Shown here: in pieces, positions 18,391 to 28,329 of the stretch
Layout of the letters: each line of letters opens with the position of its first letter
Position numbering within the stretch: the first letter of the stretch is position 1
NCBI RefSeq assembly: GCF_023573145.1
Contig: NZ_CP097635.1
Span: 496,001 to 560,000 of the forward strand
Direction of reading: 5' to 3'
Source of the DNA: Aquincola tertiaricarbonis
GTDB lineage: Bacteria > Pseudomonadota > Gammaproteobacteria > Burkholderiales > Burkholderiaceae_C
DNA: 64,000 bases
Notes under the pieces: generated by a model
Database searches by the model: none
What the model was told of the DNA's origin: nothing
What the model saw: only the letters and a program-made list of their open reading frames with translations
Program-made: the position numbers and the translations under genes

Positions 18391-20024
18391 GCGCCGCACG
18401 GCTGCCCATGCGCCCGGCCGACCGCTGGCTGCTGCGCGCCTGCCTGGGCCTGCCGCTGCTGGCGCTGCTGATGTTCTTCGGCATGCCGATGCTGGGCATC
18501 GGCTGGCGCAGCCTGCTGCAGGACGGCGGCGGCGTCGGTCTGGGCAACTACGCCGCGCTGCTGGACACGCCCGGCGTGTGGCGGGCGCTGGGCAACAGCC
18601 TGCTGCTGGGCGCGGCCACCACGGTGGTGGTGCTGGTGCTGGGCTTCGTGCTGGCCTTCGGGCTGGAGCGCACCTGCATGCCGGGCAAGCGCTTCGCGGC
18701 CATCGGCCTGGCGCTGCCGATGCTGGCGCCTTCGCTGGTGCTGGGCCTGGGCCTCATCTTCCTGCTGGGGCGCAACGGCATCGTGGGCAAGATGCTGGGC
18801 ATGCGGCCCGACGTGTACGGCTTCTGGGGCCTGCTGGCCGCCGACGTGCTGTATGCGCTGCCGCAGGCGGTGCTGATCCTGCGGGCGGCGCTGCGCCATG
18901 GCGACGCCCGCCAGTACGAAGCCGCCGAGATGCTGGGCGCCAGCCCCTGGCGGCAATTCGTCGACATCACGCTGCCCGGCGTGCGCTATGGCCTGTTGAG
19001 CGCGGCCTTCGTGGTGTTCACCATCACCATCACCGACTTCGGCAACGCGGTGGTCATCGGCGGCAACTTCCCGGTGCTGGCCACCGAGATCTACAACCAG
19101 GTGAGCGGGCAGATGAAGTTCGGCCTGGGCGCGGTGGTGGGCATCGTGCTGCTGGTGCCGGCGGCGCTGTCCGTGTTCATCGAGCACCTGGCCGCGCGGC
19201 GCCAGGCCGGCGTGGGCGCTGAATCGGCGCAGCCGCCGGTGCCGCAGCGCCGTCCGGCGCGCGACAGCGCCTTCTTCGCCGCCATGCTGCTGAGCATCGG
19301 CAGCATCTACGCGGTGGTGGTGACGGTGGTGGTGGCCAGCTTCATCCGGCTGTGGCCCTACAAGCTGGACCTGACGCTCAAGCACTACGACATCGACATC
19401 GCCGGCGGTTATGCGCCGCTGTGGACTTCGGTGTGGGTGTCGCTGCTGGCGGCCGGGCTGGGCACGGCGCTGCTGTTCATGCTGGCCTTCGGCGTGCAGC
19501 GGCTGCCGGGCCGTGCGGCGGCGCTGGCGCGGCTGCTCAGCGCGCTGCCGGTGGCGGTGCCGGGGCTGGTGCTGGGCCTGGCCTACGTGTTCACGTTCAA
19601 CACCGCCAACCTGCCCTGGGGTGCGCTGTACGGCACCGCGCTGCTGCTGGCGCTGTGCAACTACTACCACTACCACACGCAAGGCTTCGTCACCGTGAGC
19701 ACCGGCATGCGCACCGTGCCCGCCGCGCTGGAAGACGCCACCCAGGTGCTGGGCGGCGGCACCGGCCGCGTGCTGGCCGACGTGTACCTGCCGGCCATGC
19801 GCACCACGCTGCTGGCGGTGGCGGTGTTCCTCTTCATGCGCTCGATGGTCACGCTGTCGGCCGTCATCTTCCTGATCACGCCTTCTCTGTCGGTGGGCGC
19901 GGTCACGGTGATGCGGCTGGACGAAGCGGGCTTCACCTCGCAGGCGGCGGCGTTTTCCACCTGCATCATGGCGCTGGTGGGCACGATGGCGTTGCTGCTG
20001 CACCTCGCCACACGCCGACACTAG
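18387..20024 (+). CDS. ABC transporter permease, two fused transmembrane domains
   Basis: A 545-residue permease with two BPD-type transmembrane domains fused in one chain. The first is at about residues 15-270, with its EAA loop in QYEAAEMLGASPWRQFVDIT. The second is at about residues 290-545, with its loop in AALEDATQVLGGGTGR. About twelve hydrophobic helices are visible. Fused permeases of this kind are typical of the FbpB/PhnU2 group, so one gene supplies the whole channel. The start overlaps the ATPase stop by 4 bp, which indicates translational coupling. Confidence 0.92.
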   Translation: MSAARLPMRPADRWLLRACLGLPLLALLMFFGMPMLGIGWRSLLQDGGGVGLGNYAALLDTPGVWRALGNSLLLGAATTVVVLVLGFVLAFGLERTCMPGKRFAAIGLALPMLAPSLVLGLGLIFLLGRNGIVGKMLGMRPDVYGFWGLLAADVLYALPQAVLILRAALRHGDARQYEAAEMLGASPWRQFVDITLPGVRYGLLSAAFVVFTITITDFGNAVVIGGNFPVLATEIYNQVSGQMKFGLGAVVGIVLLVPAALSVFIEHLAARRQAGVGAESAQPPVPQRRPARDSAFFAAMLLSIGSIYAVVVTVVVASFIRLWPYKLDLTLKHYDIDIAGGYAPLWTSVWVSLLAAGLGTALLFMLAFGVQRLPGRAAALARLLSALPVAVPGLVLGLAYVFTFNTANLPWGALYGTALLLALCNYYHYHTQGFVTVSTGMRTVPAALEDATQVLGGGTGRVLADVYLPAMRTTLLAVAVFLFMRSMVTLSAVIFLITPSLSVGAVTVMRLDEAGFTSQAAAFSTCIMALVGTMALLLHLATRRH

Positions 20025-20057
20025 CGCCCTGCCGCACCACCCCACGCGCACACCACC

Positions 20058-20834
20058 ATGCTTCAAGAAGAACGTTTCCTGCGCATCCGCAGCCTGCTGG
20101 CCACCTTCTCGCGCGTCAGCGTCGAGCGCATCGCGACCGACCTCGACGTCTCGCGCGAAACGGTGCGCCGCGACCTGGTGCAACTGGAAGAGCTGGGCGA
20201 GCTGCGGCGGGTGCACGGCGGCGCGGTGGCGCTGGACGCCGCGCCCGAGCCGCCGATGGCGGTGCGGCTGGCCGCCCGACAGAAAGAAAAGCGGGCCATC
20301 GCCAAGGCCGCGGTGGCGCTGCTGCGGCCAGGGCAGACGCTGTTCCTGGACACCGGCAGCACCAATGCCATCCTGGCCGAGGAGCTGGGCAGCCTGAGCG
20401 GGATGGTGTTCATCACCAACTCGCTGACCATCGCGCTGAAGCTGGCGCAGCTGCAGGAAGGCCGGGACGCCGGCAACCGCACGCTGCTGCTGGGCGGCGA
20501 GATCGACGCCAAGACCCAGGCCACGCACGGCGCCGACACCGTGCACGAGATCCACCGCCTGCGTGCCGACGTGGCCCTGCTGTCGCCGGTGGGCCTGCAT
20601 GCCCGCCAGGGCGCGATGAGCTTCGAGCACCACGAAGCCGCCATTGCCCGCGCGATGGCGGCGCAGGCCCAGCAGGTGGTGATCCTGGCCGACCACAGCA
20701 AGATCGGCCAGACCAGCCGCGTGGCTTATGCGCGGCCAGCCGACATCGACATCGTCATCACCGATGCCAAGGCGCGCGAGCTGCCGGGGCTGGCACCGCT
20801 GCGCAAGGCGTGCCAGCAGGTGATGGTCGTCTAG
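20058..20834 (+). CDS. DeoR-family transcriptional regulator
   Basis: A 258-residue repressor. Residues 1-57 form the DeoR helix-turn-helix (VSVERIATDLDVSRETVRRD, then LGELRRVHGGAV). The C-terminal DeoRC sugar-phosphate-isomerase-like sensor includes LFLDTGSTNAILAEEL and VVILADHSKIGQTSRVAY. DeoR sensors usually bind phosphorylated intermediates, which fits an operon whose divergent partner is a phosphatase. It lies 33 bp after the permease and probably autoregulates the operon. The stop codon lies inside a CGTCTAGACG palindrome. Confidence 0.92.
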   Translation: MLQEERFLRIRSLLATFSRVSVERIATDLDVSRETVRRDLVQLEELGELRRVHGGAVALDAAPEPPMAVRLAARQKEKRAIAKAAVALLRPGQTLFLDTGSTNAILAEELGSLSGMVFITNSLTIALKLAQLQEGRDAGNRTLLLGGEIDAKTQATHGADTVHEIHRLRADVALLSPVGLHARQGAMSFEHHEAAIARAMAAQAQQVVILADHSKIGQTSRVAYARPADIDIVITDAKARELPGLAPLRKACQQVMVV

Positions 20835-20977
20835 ACGTTCTTATGTCCGTCACATTCGCTGGATAACGTAATGCATGACGGGCAAGCCCCACATAACAAG
20901 AAGCAGGGCGGAGGCTCGACCGCTGGCGTGCGGCGCCGACCCTGACGCATCCACAGCAACGCCAAGAGGGTAATCAC

Positions 20978-21667
20978 ATGAAGTACACGACCGCCCTGGT
21001 CGCGGCCGCCGCATGGCTGGCCGCCACCGCTGGCACGGCCCAGGCCGCTGCCTACGACACCAACCTGATCTTCAACGGCGACGCCGAACTGGGCACGGCC
21101 GGCTGGCAGACCTATGCCAACACGCCGCTGTTCAGCGCGGTGGACTACGGCCCCAACTGGGTGATGCCCAGCCAGCCCGGGCCCGCCGACCGCGGCAACA
21201 ACCTGTTCGTCGGCGGCAGCGGCGTGCCCTACGCCGGCGGCTGGCAGACGGTGGACCTGAGCACCAATGCTGCCGCCATCAACGCCGGCCAGGTGAGCTT
21301 CCAGGTCTCGGGCTACCTGGGCGGCTGGACCAACCAGGGCGACAACCCGATGCTGTGGGTGACCTTCCAGAACGCGGCCAACCAGATGATCGGTGAAGCG
21401 GCGCTGGGCCCGGTGACGCCGGCCGACCGCAACAACACCACGGGCCTGTTCCTGCAGCAGGCCAGCGGCTGGGTGCCCACCGGCACCACCTCGGTCACCT
21501 TCAACCTGACGATGCAGAGGCTGGTCAGCGGTGACAACGACGGCTATGCCGACAACCTGGTGTTCACGATCTCGGCCGTGCCGGAACCCGAAACCTACGC
21601 GCTGATGCTGGCCGGCCTGGCCGCCGTGGGCGTGGCCGCGCGCCGCGGGCGCCGGGCCTCGCGCTGA
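20978..21667 (+). CDS. PEP-CTERM sorting domain protein
   Basis: A 229-residue exported protein with an N-terminal signal (ALVAAAAWLAATAGTAQAA), a mature beta-rich part starting YDTNLIFNGDAELGTAGW (an N-terminal motif frequent in PEP-CTERM proteins) and the C-terminal sorting signal VPEPETYALMLAGL followed by AARRGRRASR. Exosortase/XrtA systems process such tails in exopolysaccharide-producing bacteria. No exosortase is in this window. The function of the mature domain is unknown; a carbohydrate-binding-like jelly roll is possible. Confidence 0.88.
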   Translation: MKYTTALVAAAAWLAATAGTAQAAAYDTNLIFNGDAELGTAGWQTYANTPLFSAVDYGPNWVMPSQPGPADRGNNLFVGGSGVPYAGGWQTVDLSTNAAAINAGQVSFQVSGYLGGWTNQGDNPMLWVTFQNAANQMIGEAALGPVTPADRNNTTGLFLQQASGWVPTGTTSVTFNLTMQRLVSGDNDGYADNLVFTISAVPEPETYALMLAGLAAVGVAARRGRRASR

Positions 21668-21701
21668 ATCCCCTTCACACACACAGACACAGGAGTTGAA
21701 C

Positions 21702-22268
21702 ATGTCTAGACAAGCCAATCACTGGGGCTGCGCCCTGGCCCTCGCCTTCACCCTCATCGCTCCGTTGGCCGGCCATGCCGCCACGGTGCTGAATTTCGAC
21801 GACCTGTCCGACGGCGCGCTGCCGGCGCAATACGGTGGCCTCGACTGGTCGCAGTCCTTCCTGTCGTTCAGCGACCCGATGCTGTTCCCGGCCCATTCGG
21901 GCGACCGCCTGCTGGCCACCGACTGGTCGGCCACCAACGACACCAGCACCATCCGCTTCAACCAGGCGGCCACCTTCCAGGGCGCCTGGTTCTCGGGCTA
22001 TGAAGACGCGGCGGTGAGCTTCGCCCTCTTCTACCAGGGCCAGCAGGTGGGCAGCTCGGCCCTGCTGCAGCCCGGCAGCACGCCCGCCTTCCTGGCCAGC
22101 GGCTACGCCGGCCTGGTGGACGAGGTGCGCGTGCACAGCGCCGCGCACGGCGGCTTCGGCATGGACGACTTCACCTTCACCGCCGCCGTGCCCGAACCCG
22201 GCACCTACGCGCTGATGCTGGCCGGCCTGGGCGCCGTCGCCTTCTTCGCCCGCCGCCGCCAGGCTTGA
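21702..22268 (+). CDS. PEP-CTERM sorting domain protein
   Basis: A 188-residue exported protein. ATG 21702 is chosen over the in-frame TTG at 21696 because an AGGAG site at 21691-21695 sits 6 bp before it. A signal peptide (ALALAFTLIAPLAGHA) precedes a mature domain beginning TVLNFDDLSDGALPAQYGGL. The tail is VPEPGTYALMLAGLGAVAFF followed by ARRRQA. It lies 34 bp after another PEP-CTERM gene and 20 bp before a phospholipase C gene, so the three may be co-transcribed. The start codon overlaps a TCTAGACAA motif shared with other gene starts in the window. Confidence 0.87.
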   Translation: MSRQANHWGCALALAFTLIAPLAGHAATVLNFDDLSDGALPAQYGGLDWSQSFLSFSDPMLFPAHSGDRLLATDWSATNDTSTIRFNQAATFQGAWFSGYEDAAVSFALFYQGQQVGSSALLQPGSTPAFLASGYAGLVDEVRVHSAAHGGFGMDDFTFTAAVPEPGTYALMLAGLGAVAFFARRRQA

Positions 22269-22288
22269 GTCCACCAGGAGCCACCGCC

Positions 22289-24481
22289 ATGACCTCTTCC
22301 CAAGACCGCCGCGGCTTCCTGCGCAGCGTGGCCTCGGCCACCGGCGCCACCGCCGTGCTCAGCACCTTTCCGCCGGCCATCCAGCGCGCGCTGGCCATCG
22401 AGGCCAACAACCGCACCGGCACGCTGCGCGACGTCGAGCACATCGTGATCCTGATGCAGGAGAACCGCTCGTTCGACCACTACTTCGGCACGCTCAACGG
22501 CGTACGCGGCTTCGGTGACCGCTTTCCGATCCCGGTGGCCGATGCCAACGGCATCACCGGCCGCACGGTGTTCGTGCAGCCCAACCCGCAATCGCAACAG
22601 CTGCCCGGCCGCCCGCCGGTGGGTGGCCCGCCGGCCATCGCGCCCTTCGCGCTGAACACCAAGCAGACCTTCGCGCACATGCGCGTCGAGGGCACGCCGC
22701 ACAGCTGGACCGATGCCCAGGCCGCCTGGGACCAGGGCCGCATGAACCGCTGGACGGTGGCCAAGAACAACCACTCGCTGGGCTACTACACCCAGCAGGA
22801 CATGCCCTTCCAGTTTGCGCTGGCCAACGCCTTCACGCTGTGCGATGCGTACCACGCTTCGTCGCAGACGGGCACCAACACCAACCGCCTGTTCCTGTGG
22901 ACCGGCACCAACGACGGGCTGGGCCAGGGCAACGGCCCCTCCACCGACAACAGCCACGACTGGTTCAACGAGAACCCGGCCACCGACTACACCTGGACCA
23001 CCTACCCCGAGCGGCTGCAGGCGGCCGGCATCAGCTGGCAGGTCTACCAGAACATGGCCGACAACTTCACCGACAACTCGCTGGCGGGCTTCAAGGCCTA
23101 CCGCGATGGTTGGTACAACCGGCCCGGCTACTCGCAGGCGCTGAAGGACCGCGGCATCTCCACCCGCGACCTGGACAAGCTGCGCGAGGACGTGCTGGCC
23201 AACAAGCTGCCGCAGGTGTCGTGGATCGTGGCCACCGCCGAAGGCTCTGAACACCCCGGCCCCTCCAGCCCGGCGCAGGGTGCGGACTACACCTCGAAGG
23301 TGCTGGAAGCGCTGACCGCCAACCCCGAGGTGTGGAGCAAGACGGTGCTCTTCATCAACTTCGACGAGAACGACGGCTTCTTCGACCACGTGCCGCCGCC
23401 GGCCCCGCCGGCCTGGGTGGCCGCGGGCCAGTTTGCCGGCGGCACCACCGCCGATGCACGCGCCGAGTACAACGAGATCCTCAACGGCTCATCGCCCACC
23501 TACCTGCACCGCACCTACGGCCTGGGCCCGCGCGTGCCCATGTACGTGGTGTCGCCGTGGAGCAAGGGCGGCTGGGTGAACTCGCAGGTGTTCGACCACA
23601 CCTCAGTCCTGCGCTTCGTGGAAGCGCGCTTCGGCGTGGCCGAGACCAACATCAGCCCGTGGCGCCGTGCGGTGTGCGGCGACCTGACCAGCGCCTTCAA
23701 CTTCCGCAACCCGAACGACCACGCCTTCTTCGCGCAGCTGCCGGCCACGCTGGCGCTGGCCGATCAGGCCCGCGCGCTGTCGAAGCGGACCACGCCGCCC
23801 ACGCCCAGCAGCTTGTCGCTGCCTTCGCAGGCGGTGGGCGTGCGCCCCTCGCGCGCGCTGCCCTATGAGCTGCATGCCACCGCCCGCGTGGTGGCCAACC
23901 GCCAGCTGGGCGCCACGCAGGTGGAGCTGACCTTCCGCAACACCGGTGCGCAGGCCGCGGTGTTCCATGTGTACGACCGCAAGAACCTGTCGGCCATTCC
24001 GCGCCGCTACACGGTGGAAGCGGGCAAGCAGCTGGTGGGCAGCTGGACGGCCGAGGCCGCCGGCGCCTACGACCTGTGGGTGCTGGGCCCCAACGGCTTT
24101 CACCGCCACTTCACCGGCAATGCCCGCCGGGCGGTGTCGGCTGCGCAGCCCAACCCCGACGTGGAAGTGAGCTACGACAAGGCCAGCGGCGACCTGGTGG
24201 TGCGCCTGGTCAACACCGGCAGCGGCCCCTGCACCTTCAGCATCGCGGCCAATGCCTACTTCGCGGCCACGCCCGGCGTGTACACCGTGGTGGCCCGCAG
24301 CGAACAGCTGGTGCGCTGCCCGCTGGGCGCCAGCAGCCACTGGTACGACTTCACCGTGAAAGTGAACGGCCAGGCCGACTTCAGCCGCCGGTTTGCAGGG
24401 CGGATGGAGACCGGCGCAGACGGCATCAGCGACCCGGCGATGGGTGGGGTGGCGCAGGCGGATCAGTTGAAGATCGGCTGA
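22289..24481 (+). CDS. Phosphocholine-specific phospholipase C, Tat-exported
   Basis: A 730-residue phosphoesterase-family protein. ATG 22289 follows an AGGAG site at 22276-22280. The N-terminus has a twin-arginine signal (SQDRRGFLRSVASATGATAV). The catalytic phosphoesterase domain starts HIVILMQENRSFDHYFGTLN at about residue 51, with FINFDENDGFFDHVPPP near residue 355. Two beta-rich C-terminal repeats (about residues 525-620 and 630-715) match the paired C-terminal domains of non-haemolytic PLCs. These enzymes hydrolyse phosphatidylcholine or sphingomyelin headgroups, possibly for phosphate or choline scavenging. Confidence 0.92.
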   Translation: MTSSQDRRGFLRSVASATGATAVLSTFPPAIQRALAIEANNRTGTLRDVEHIVILMQENRSFDHYFGTLNGVRGFGDRFPIPVADANGITGRTVFVQPNPQSQQLPGRPPVGGPPAIAPFALNTKQTFAHMRVEGTPHSWTDAQAAWDQGRMNRWTVAKNNHSLGYYTQQDMPFQFALANAFTLCDAYHASSQTGTNTNRLFLWTGTNDGLGQGNGPSTDNSHDWFNENPATDYTWTTYPERLQAAGISWQVYQNMADNFTDNSLAGFKAYRDGWYNRPGYSQALKDRGISTRDLDKLREDVLANKLPQVSWIVATAEGSEHPGPSSPAQGADYTSKVLEALTANPEVWSKTVLFINFDENDGFFDHVPPPAPPAWVAAGQFAGGTTADARAEYNEILNGSSPTYLHRTYGLGPRVPMYVVSPWSKGGWVNSQVFDHTSVLRFVEARFGVAETNISPWRRAVCGDLTSAFNFRNPNDHAFFAQLPATLALADQARALSKRTTPPTPSSLSLPSQAVGVRPSRALPYELHATARVVANRQLGATQVELTFRNTGAQAAVFHVYDRKNLSAIPRRYTVEAGKQLVGSWTAEAAGAYDLWVLGPNGFHRHFTGNARRAVSAAQPNPDVEVSYDKASGDLVVRLVNTGSGPCTFSIAANAYFAATPGVYTVVARSEQLVRCPLGASSHWYDFTVKVNGQADFSRRFAGRMETGADGISDPAMGGVAQADQLKIG

Positions 24482-24991
24482 TCGGTGGGAGAGGCTGCCG
24501 GCCGGAGGGAGGGGGAGCCGTGAGGCGGCCGCAGCATCGGCGCGTGGTTGGCGCGTTGGCTGTGGTCCGCCTCGCCTTTGCAGGGTCAGTGGAGGCAGCA
24601 ATGAGACTCGACCTTGCGCTGCACCAAGTGGCGGTCGAGACATCGATCAATAAATTGGCCGGGCCACGCGACTTGGCAAGCGCCACTGCTAGGCGCTAGG
24701 GCGGGCGACTGTGAAATGGAGCAGAGTCTCCGGAGCAAGGGCCTGAGCCGCTACGCCCTGGATGCCGCCCGCTTACGAGAAGCGCCCGAGATCTAGAGTT
24801 GGTTGGAGAGCAGACCGCTTCCTCGTGAGCTTGGAATGCTGTCGCATTGCACTTACCAGTGCATCGGGTCTGCGTGGGGCTTCGGTCGGCTCACTATCTA
24901 CAGCCTGAACTATAGGACGGCGGAGCAAAAGCCAGTGTGGCGAAGAGATGGGTAGGTCGTAACATCTCATGCAGAACTCCACTGCGCCAAG
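24482..24991. other. Gene-free left edge of a lower-GC island
   Basis: There is no convincing coding frame. GC content falls from about 70 percent at the phospholipase gene to near 55 percent towards the next gene, with the change at about 24,600-24,800. No tRNA, transposase fragment or attachment-site duplication was recognised. The promoter of the nuclease-NTPase gene must lie here, but no strong -35/-10 pair stands out. Confidence 0.5.
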
Positions 24992-27250
24992 ATGACGACA
25001 CCTACTTTCAATCTACACATTCTGGGCTGGAAAGCCTTTGAGGATCTTGTGTCGTGTGTGTTCCGGGACATACTTGGCCAGACCCTGCAAACCTTTGCCG
25101 AAGGCGCCGATGGCGGACGTGATGCCGCATTCAAAGGTATTTGGTCACCAGAAGCGAACAAGGCCACGGATTACGGCACTTTCTGTGTTCAATGCAAGCA
25201 CACCAGCAAGGCCTCAAAATCTCTAAACAACAGCGTCGTTAACGGCGAACTAGAGAAGGTCGCCCGTCTTGCGGCTGAAGGACTTTGCGATACCTACTTT
25301 TTGGTAACCAACTATTCTCTTCCAGCAAACCTCGCGGGCGAGCTTGAGAAGAATTTTGTCGACGCAGGGGCAAAACGCGCTTTGGTGTATGGCTCCGAAT
25401 GGTTGGATCAGACCATTGCAGCCAGTCCTCGCCTACGTCGACTCGTACCACGGATTTACGGGCTAGGTGACTTGACGCAAATCATCACACATCAGGCATA
25501 TGCTCAAGCTCGAAAGGTTCTCGACTCGATTGCGCCAGACTTGGGTTGCTTCGTACCGACATCCGCATATCGAAAAAGTGCGCATGCGCTCCAAGAACAC
25601 GGATTTGTTTTGCTCATTGGTGAGCCCGCCAGCGGGAAGACGATGATCGCAAACTTGATGGCGCTCTCCGCCGCGGACGAGTGGCAACTGCAAACCATCA
25701 TGGTGAGTAGTCCCGCGGACTTCTCAAAGTACTGGAACCCAGACGACCCGGGACAGTTCTTGTGGGTGGACGATGCATTTGGAGCTACGCAGTACGACGC
25801 GTCTCGCGCCGGAGAGTGGAATCTGCATCTCACGAAACTCAAAGCGGCGATTAAGGCCGGCGCGAGAGTGGTCTTCACTTCCCGTGACTATATATTCGCA
25901 GCAGCCAAGCGCGATTTGAAAGTGAGTTCCTTTGAACTATTCGACGACAGTCGTGTGGTAATCAAGGTTGACGACCTGACGCAGGCTGAAAGAGAGATGA
26001 TTCTCTACAACCATCTGAAATCGGGCTCCCAGCCGCGCGAGTTCAAGTCACGCGTAAAACCGTTCTTGGAAGCTGCAGCCAAAGTCCCAAAATTCTTGCC
26101 CGAGATCTCAAGACGATTTGCTCATCCGAAGTTCACCAAAAAAGTTTCTGGAGACGAAGCGGAAGTCCTTAACTTCTTCGCGGAACCGGTACAAGTGCTT
26201 TTGGACGTAGTCGACACACTTGCTGCTTCCGAAAAAGCGGCTTTGGGATTGGTCTTCATCGCAGCTGGAAGGCTGCCGATACCTTTGACAGTGGATGCAA
26301 ATGTGGCCACCGTGCTCGAATCTCTTGACGTTAGCGTCGGAGAGGTTAAGTCCGCGCTAGTCAGCTTGGACGACTCCCTACTGAAGCGCATCGATGACGC
26401 TTCAGTCTCGTACTGGACTTTCCGTCATCCGACGATTCGTGACGCGTACGCCACTATGGTTGGCAGGAATCCGGAACTAATAGATATTTATCTTGCAGGA
26501 GTAACCACAAAGCGAATGTTGGCGGAAGTGACCTGCGGTGAAACCTCGATTCAAGGCGTAAAAATCATTGTTCCGCCCACGCGATTTCAAGTGGTTGCAA
26601 AGAGATTGGATGACTACACGTGGGAGGACCATTCCTGGCAACACCCGAAGTTAGTCTTCTTAAATAGCCGATGCTCGAACGATTTTCTCGTCATGTATCT
26701 TGCAGGAAAGAACATTGACGAACTAATTTCTTTATCTAACATGTCGCCGTATGACAGTGGCATCGGAGTAATCGGCAAGCTAAACCGTGCCGGGCTCCTT
26801 GATGAAGGAGTACGGCAGCAAGTCGCCGCTCGCATCGTGCAGACGTGTGAACGGGATCGGACGTGTAAACCACTTGAGTCATCGGCCTTCCGGGCGCTAC
26901 TCACAGACACCGAATATGAGTCGGCCGCACTAAACATTGGCGTTGACGTGCTAGCAAATGGTACGCAGTTGATTGAAGACCTGAAGAACGAGTGGGACAC
27001 TGAAAGTGATCCATTCGATGTCTTCTATGAAATCAATAGAACGCTGGACTTTATCGAAAGTGAGGACTTATTTGACGAAGACCAGCAGGCTGAGGCAGCG
27101 AATCTGCGAGAGCTAGTTGAAGAGGCTCAACGGGAATTACAAGAGCGATACGAGGGAACGCCTTATCAAAAACTGGAAGCTGAGGAGGCTGTCCAAGCAA
27201 CGCCCACGACCAATAAAAGCAAAAGTGTGTTCGACGACGTGGACGAGTAG
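24992..27250 (+). CDS. Mrr-like nuclease fused to nSTAND3-type NTPase (putative antiphage protein)
   Basis: A 752-residue single-gene protein with far lower GC than its surroundings. Residues about 10-130 resemble an Mrr/PD-(D/E)XK restriction-endonuclease domain: GWKAFEDLVSCVF, then ADGGRDAAFKG (about 39-49) and the QxK element CVQCKH (about 66-71). Residues about 200-480 form a STAND NTPase of the nSTAND3 kind: Walker A IGEPASGKT (about 213), Walker B FLWVDDAFG (about 255), sensor ARVVFTSRDYIF (about 290) and a winged-helix-like end SYWTFRHPTIRDAY (about 470). The C-terminal about 270 residues are helical, would be the ligand sensor, and end in an acidic tail. The effector-NTPase-sensor layout is that of Avs/NLR-like defence proteins. 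Activity is inferred, not shown. Confidence 0.8.
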   Translation: MTTPTFNLHILGWKAFEDLVSCVFRDILGQTLQTFAEGADGGRDAAFKGIWSPEANKATDYGTFCVQCKHTSKASKSLNNSVVNGELEKVARLAAEGLCDTYFLVTNYSLPANLAGELEKNFVDAGAKRALVYGSEWLDQTIAASPRLRRLVPRIYGLGDLTQIITHQAYAQARKVLDSIAPDLGCFVPTSAYRKSAHALQEHGFVLLIGEPASGKTMIANLMALSAADEWQLQTIMVSSPADFSKYWNPDDPGQFLWVDDAFGATQYDASRAGEWNLHLTKLKAAIKAGARVVFTSRDYIFAAAKRDLKVSSFELFDDSRVVIKVDDLTQAEREMILYNHLKSGSQPREFKSRVKPFLEAAAKVPKFLPEISRRFAHPKFTKKVSGDEAEVLNFFAEPVQVLLDVVDTLAASEKAALGLVFIAAGRLPIPLTVDANVATVLESLDVSVGEVKSALVSLDDSLLKRIDDASVSYWTFRHPTIRDAYATMVGRNPELIDIYLAGVTTKRMLAEVTCGETSIQGVKIIVPPTRFQVVAKRLDDYTWEDHSWQHPKLVFLNSRCSNDFLVMYLAGKNIDELISLSNMSPYDSGIGVIGKLNRAGLLDEGVRQQVAARIVQTCERDRTCKPLESSAFRALLTDTEYESAALNIGVDVLANGTQLIEDLKNEWDTESDPFDVFYEINRTLDFIESEDLFDEDQQAEAANLRELVEEAQRELQERYEGTPYQKLEAEEAVQATPTTNKSKSVFDDVDE

Positions 27251-27823
27251 TCGCGACCGCGATTCAGCCTCTCTTTTCGTTCTGACATGGGTTTCAATAG
27301 CCGGGCCTAGGCTTTCTAGGCGCCATGCGGAGCGTTCATCTCAATCTACGGTTCTACACATTCTATGAAGTCCAAGGATCCTTAGCGGGTCCCGTTCGCC
27401 CGTCTCAACACGCTCATCGAACCGGCGTAGTCGACGCTGAGTGCCTCCTGGTCCCCGACCCTCAGTCAAACGGAGTCACGAAGGGGTTGCGGAAAAGAGT
27501 AGCCGTTAGTTTGGACCGGACTCACCAACTCGTTAAGCGAACTTGTCGCTTGCGAGAATGTCAACGCAAAGCTTTTGCACCTAACAGCACCGCGCCTCCG
27601 CAGGCACCGCGCCAAATCCCTAAGTGCCAGACGCCCACAGGATCGCAAGCGAACAGGCCAGACGCGGCATGGTGCGACAGACTACGCCAGTGCATCCCCT
27701 TCGAGAGTTTCACGTGCCGCCGAAAACAGAAACTTCAAGTTTGCACCGGCCCAGTGCCGCCGCACATGCGCCAGCGCCAAGCGCCCGGGCTCACATACAC
27801 CCAGCCGCCCGGGGCCCTGCCTC
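27251..27823. other. Gene-free right edge of the lower-GC island
   Basis: About 570 bp with intermediate GC content and no supported gene on either strand. Only short, compositionally unconvincing frames are present. No repeat matching the left edge was found by eye, so island boundaries cannot be fixed. GC content recovers at the fasciclin gene. Confidence 0.5.
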
Positions 27824-28279
27824 TTACTTCGCCGGCATGATCACCGCATCAATCACGTGGATCACGCCATTGCTGGCCGCGATGTCGGTCTTCACGACAT
27901 TGGCCTTGTCCACCTTCACGCCGCCGGTGGTGCTGACGGTCAACTCGGAGCCTTCCACCGTCTTCACCTTGCCGGCCTTGACGTCGGCGGCCATCACCTT
28001 GCCGGGCACCACGTGGTAGGTCAGCACCTTGGTCAGCGCGGCCTTGTCCTTCAGCAGCGCGTCGAGCTGCGCCTTCGGCACCTTGGCAAAGGCTTCGTCG
28101 GTGGGCGCGAACACGGTGAACGGGCCCGGGCCCTTCAGCGTGTCCACCAGGCCGGCGGCCTTGACGGCGGTGACCAGGGTGTTGAACTGGCCGGCCGACA
28201 CGGCGGTGTCGACGATGTCGGCGGCCATGGCGGTCATGGCACCCACGCTCAGGGCGGCGGCAATCAGCATCTTCTTCAT
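27824..28279 (-). CDS. Secreted fasciclin-domain protein
   Basis: A 151-residue exported protein. ATG 28279 ([20 protein letters not shown]) has an AGAAGGAAG ribosome-binding site, whereas the longer frame to 28333 does not. One fasciclin (FAS1) domain fills the mature part: [19 protein letters not shown] (H1 box) and [15 protein letters not shown] (H2 box). FAS1 domains mediate adhesion or carotenoid/other small-ligand binding. It lies 50 bp downstream of a second, lipid-anchored fasciclin gene, and the two are probably co-transcribed. Confidence 0.92.
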   Translation of the reverse strand: MKKMLIAAALSVGAMTAMAADIVDTAVSAGQFNTLVTAVKAAGLVDTLKGPGPFTVFAPTDEAFAKVPKAQLDALLKDKAALTKVLTYHVVPGKVMAADVKAGKVKTVEGSELTVSTTGGVKVDKANVVKTDIAASNGVIHVIDAVIMPAK

Positions 28280-28329
28280 GGTGGTCTTCCTTCTGGTTTC
28301 AGGGGTTGGTGAGGGAGAAAAGAGCGAGG

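Noticed and set aside
17757..20696. 979-codon open frame on the minus strand
   Set aside because: Antisense to the ABC permease and DeoR genes; composition is His/Gln/Arg-rich without any domain.
24482..27823. Additional genes of a multi-gene defence system around the nuclease-NTPase
   Set aside because: Both flanks (510 and 570 bp) have no credible coding frame, so the system appears to be a single gene.
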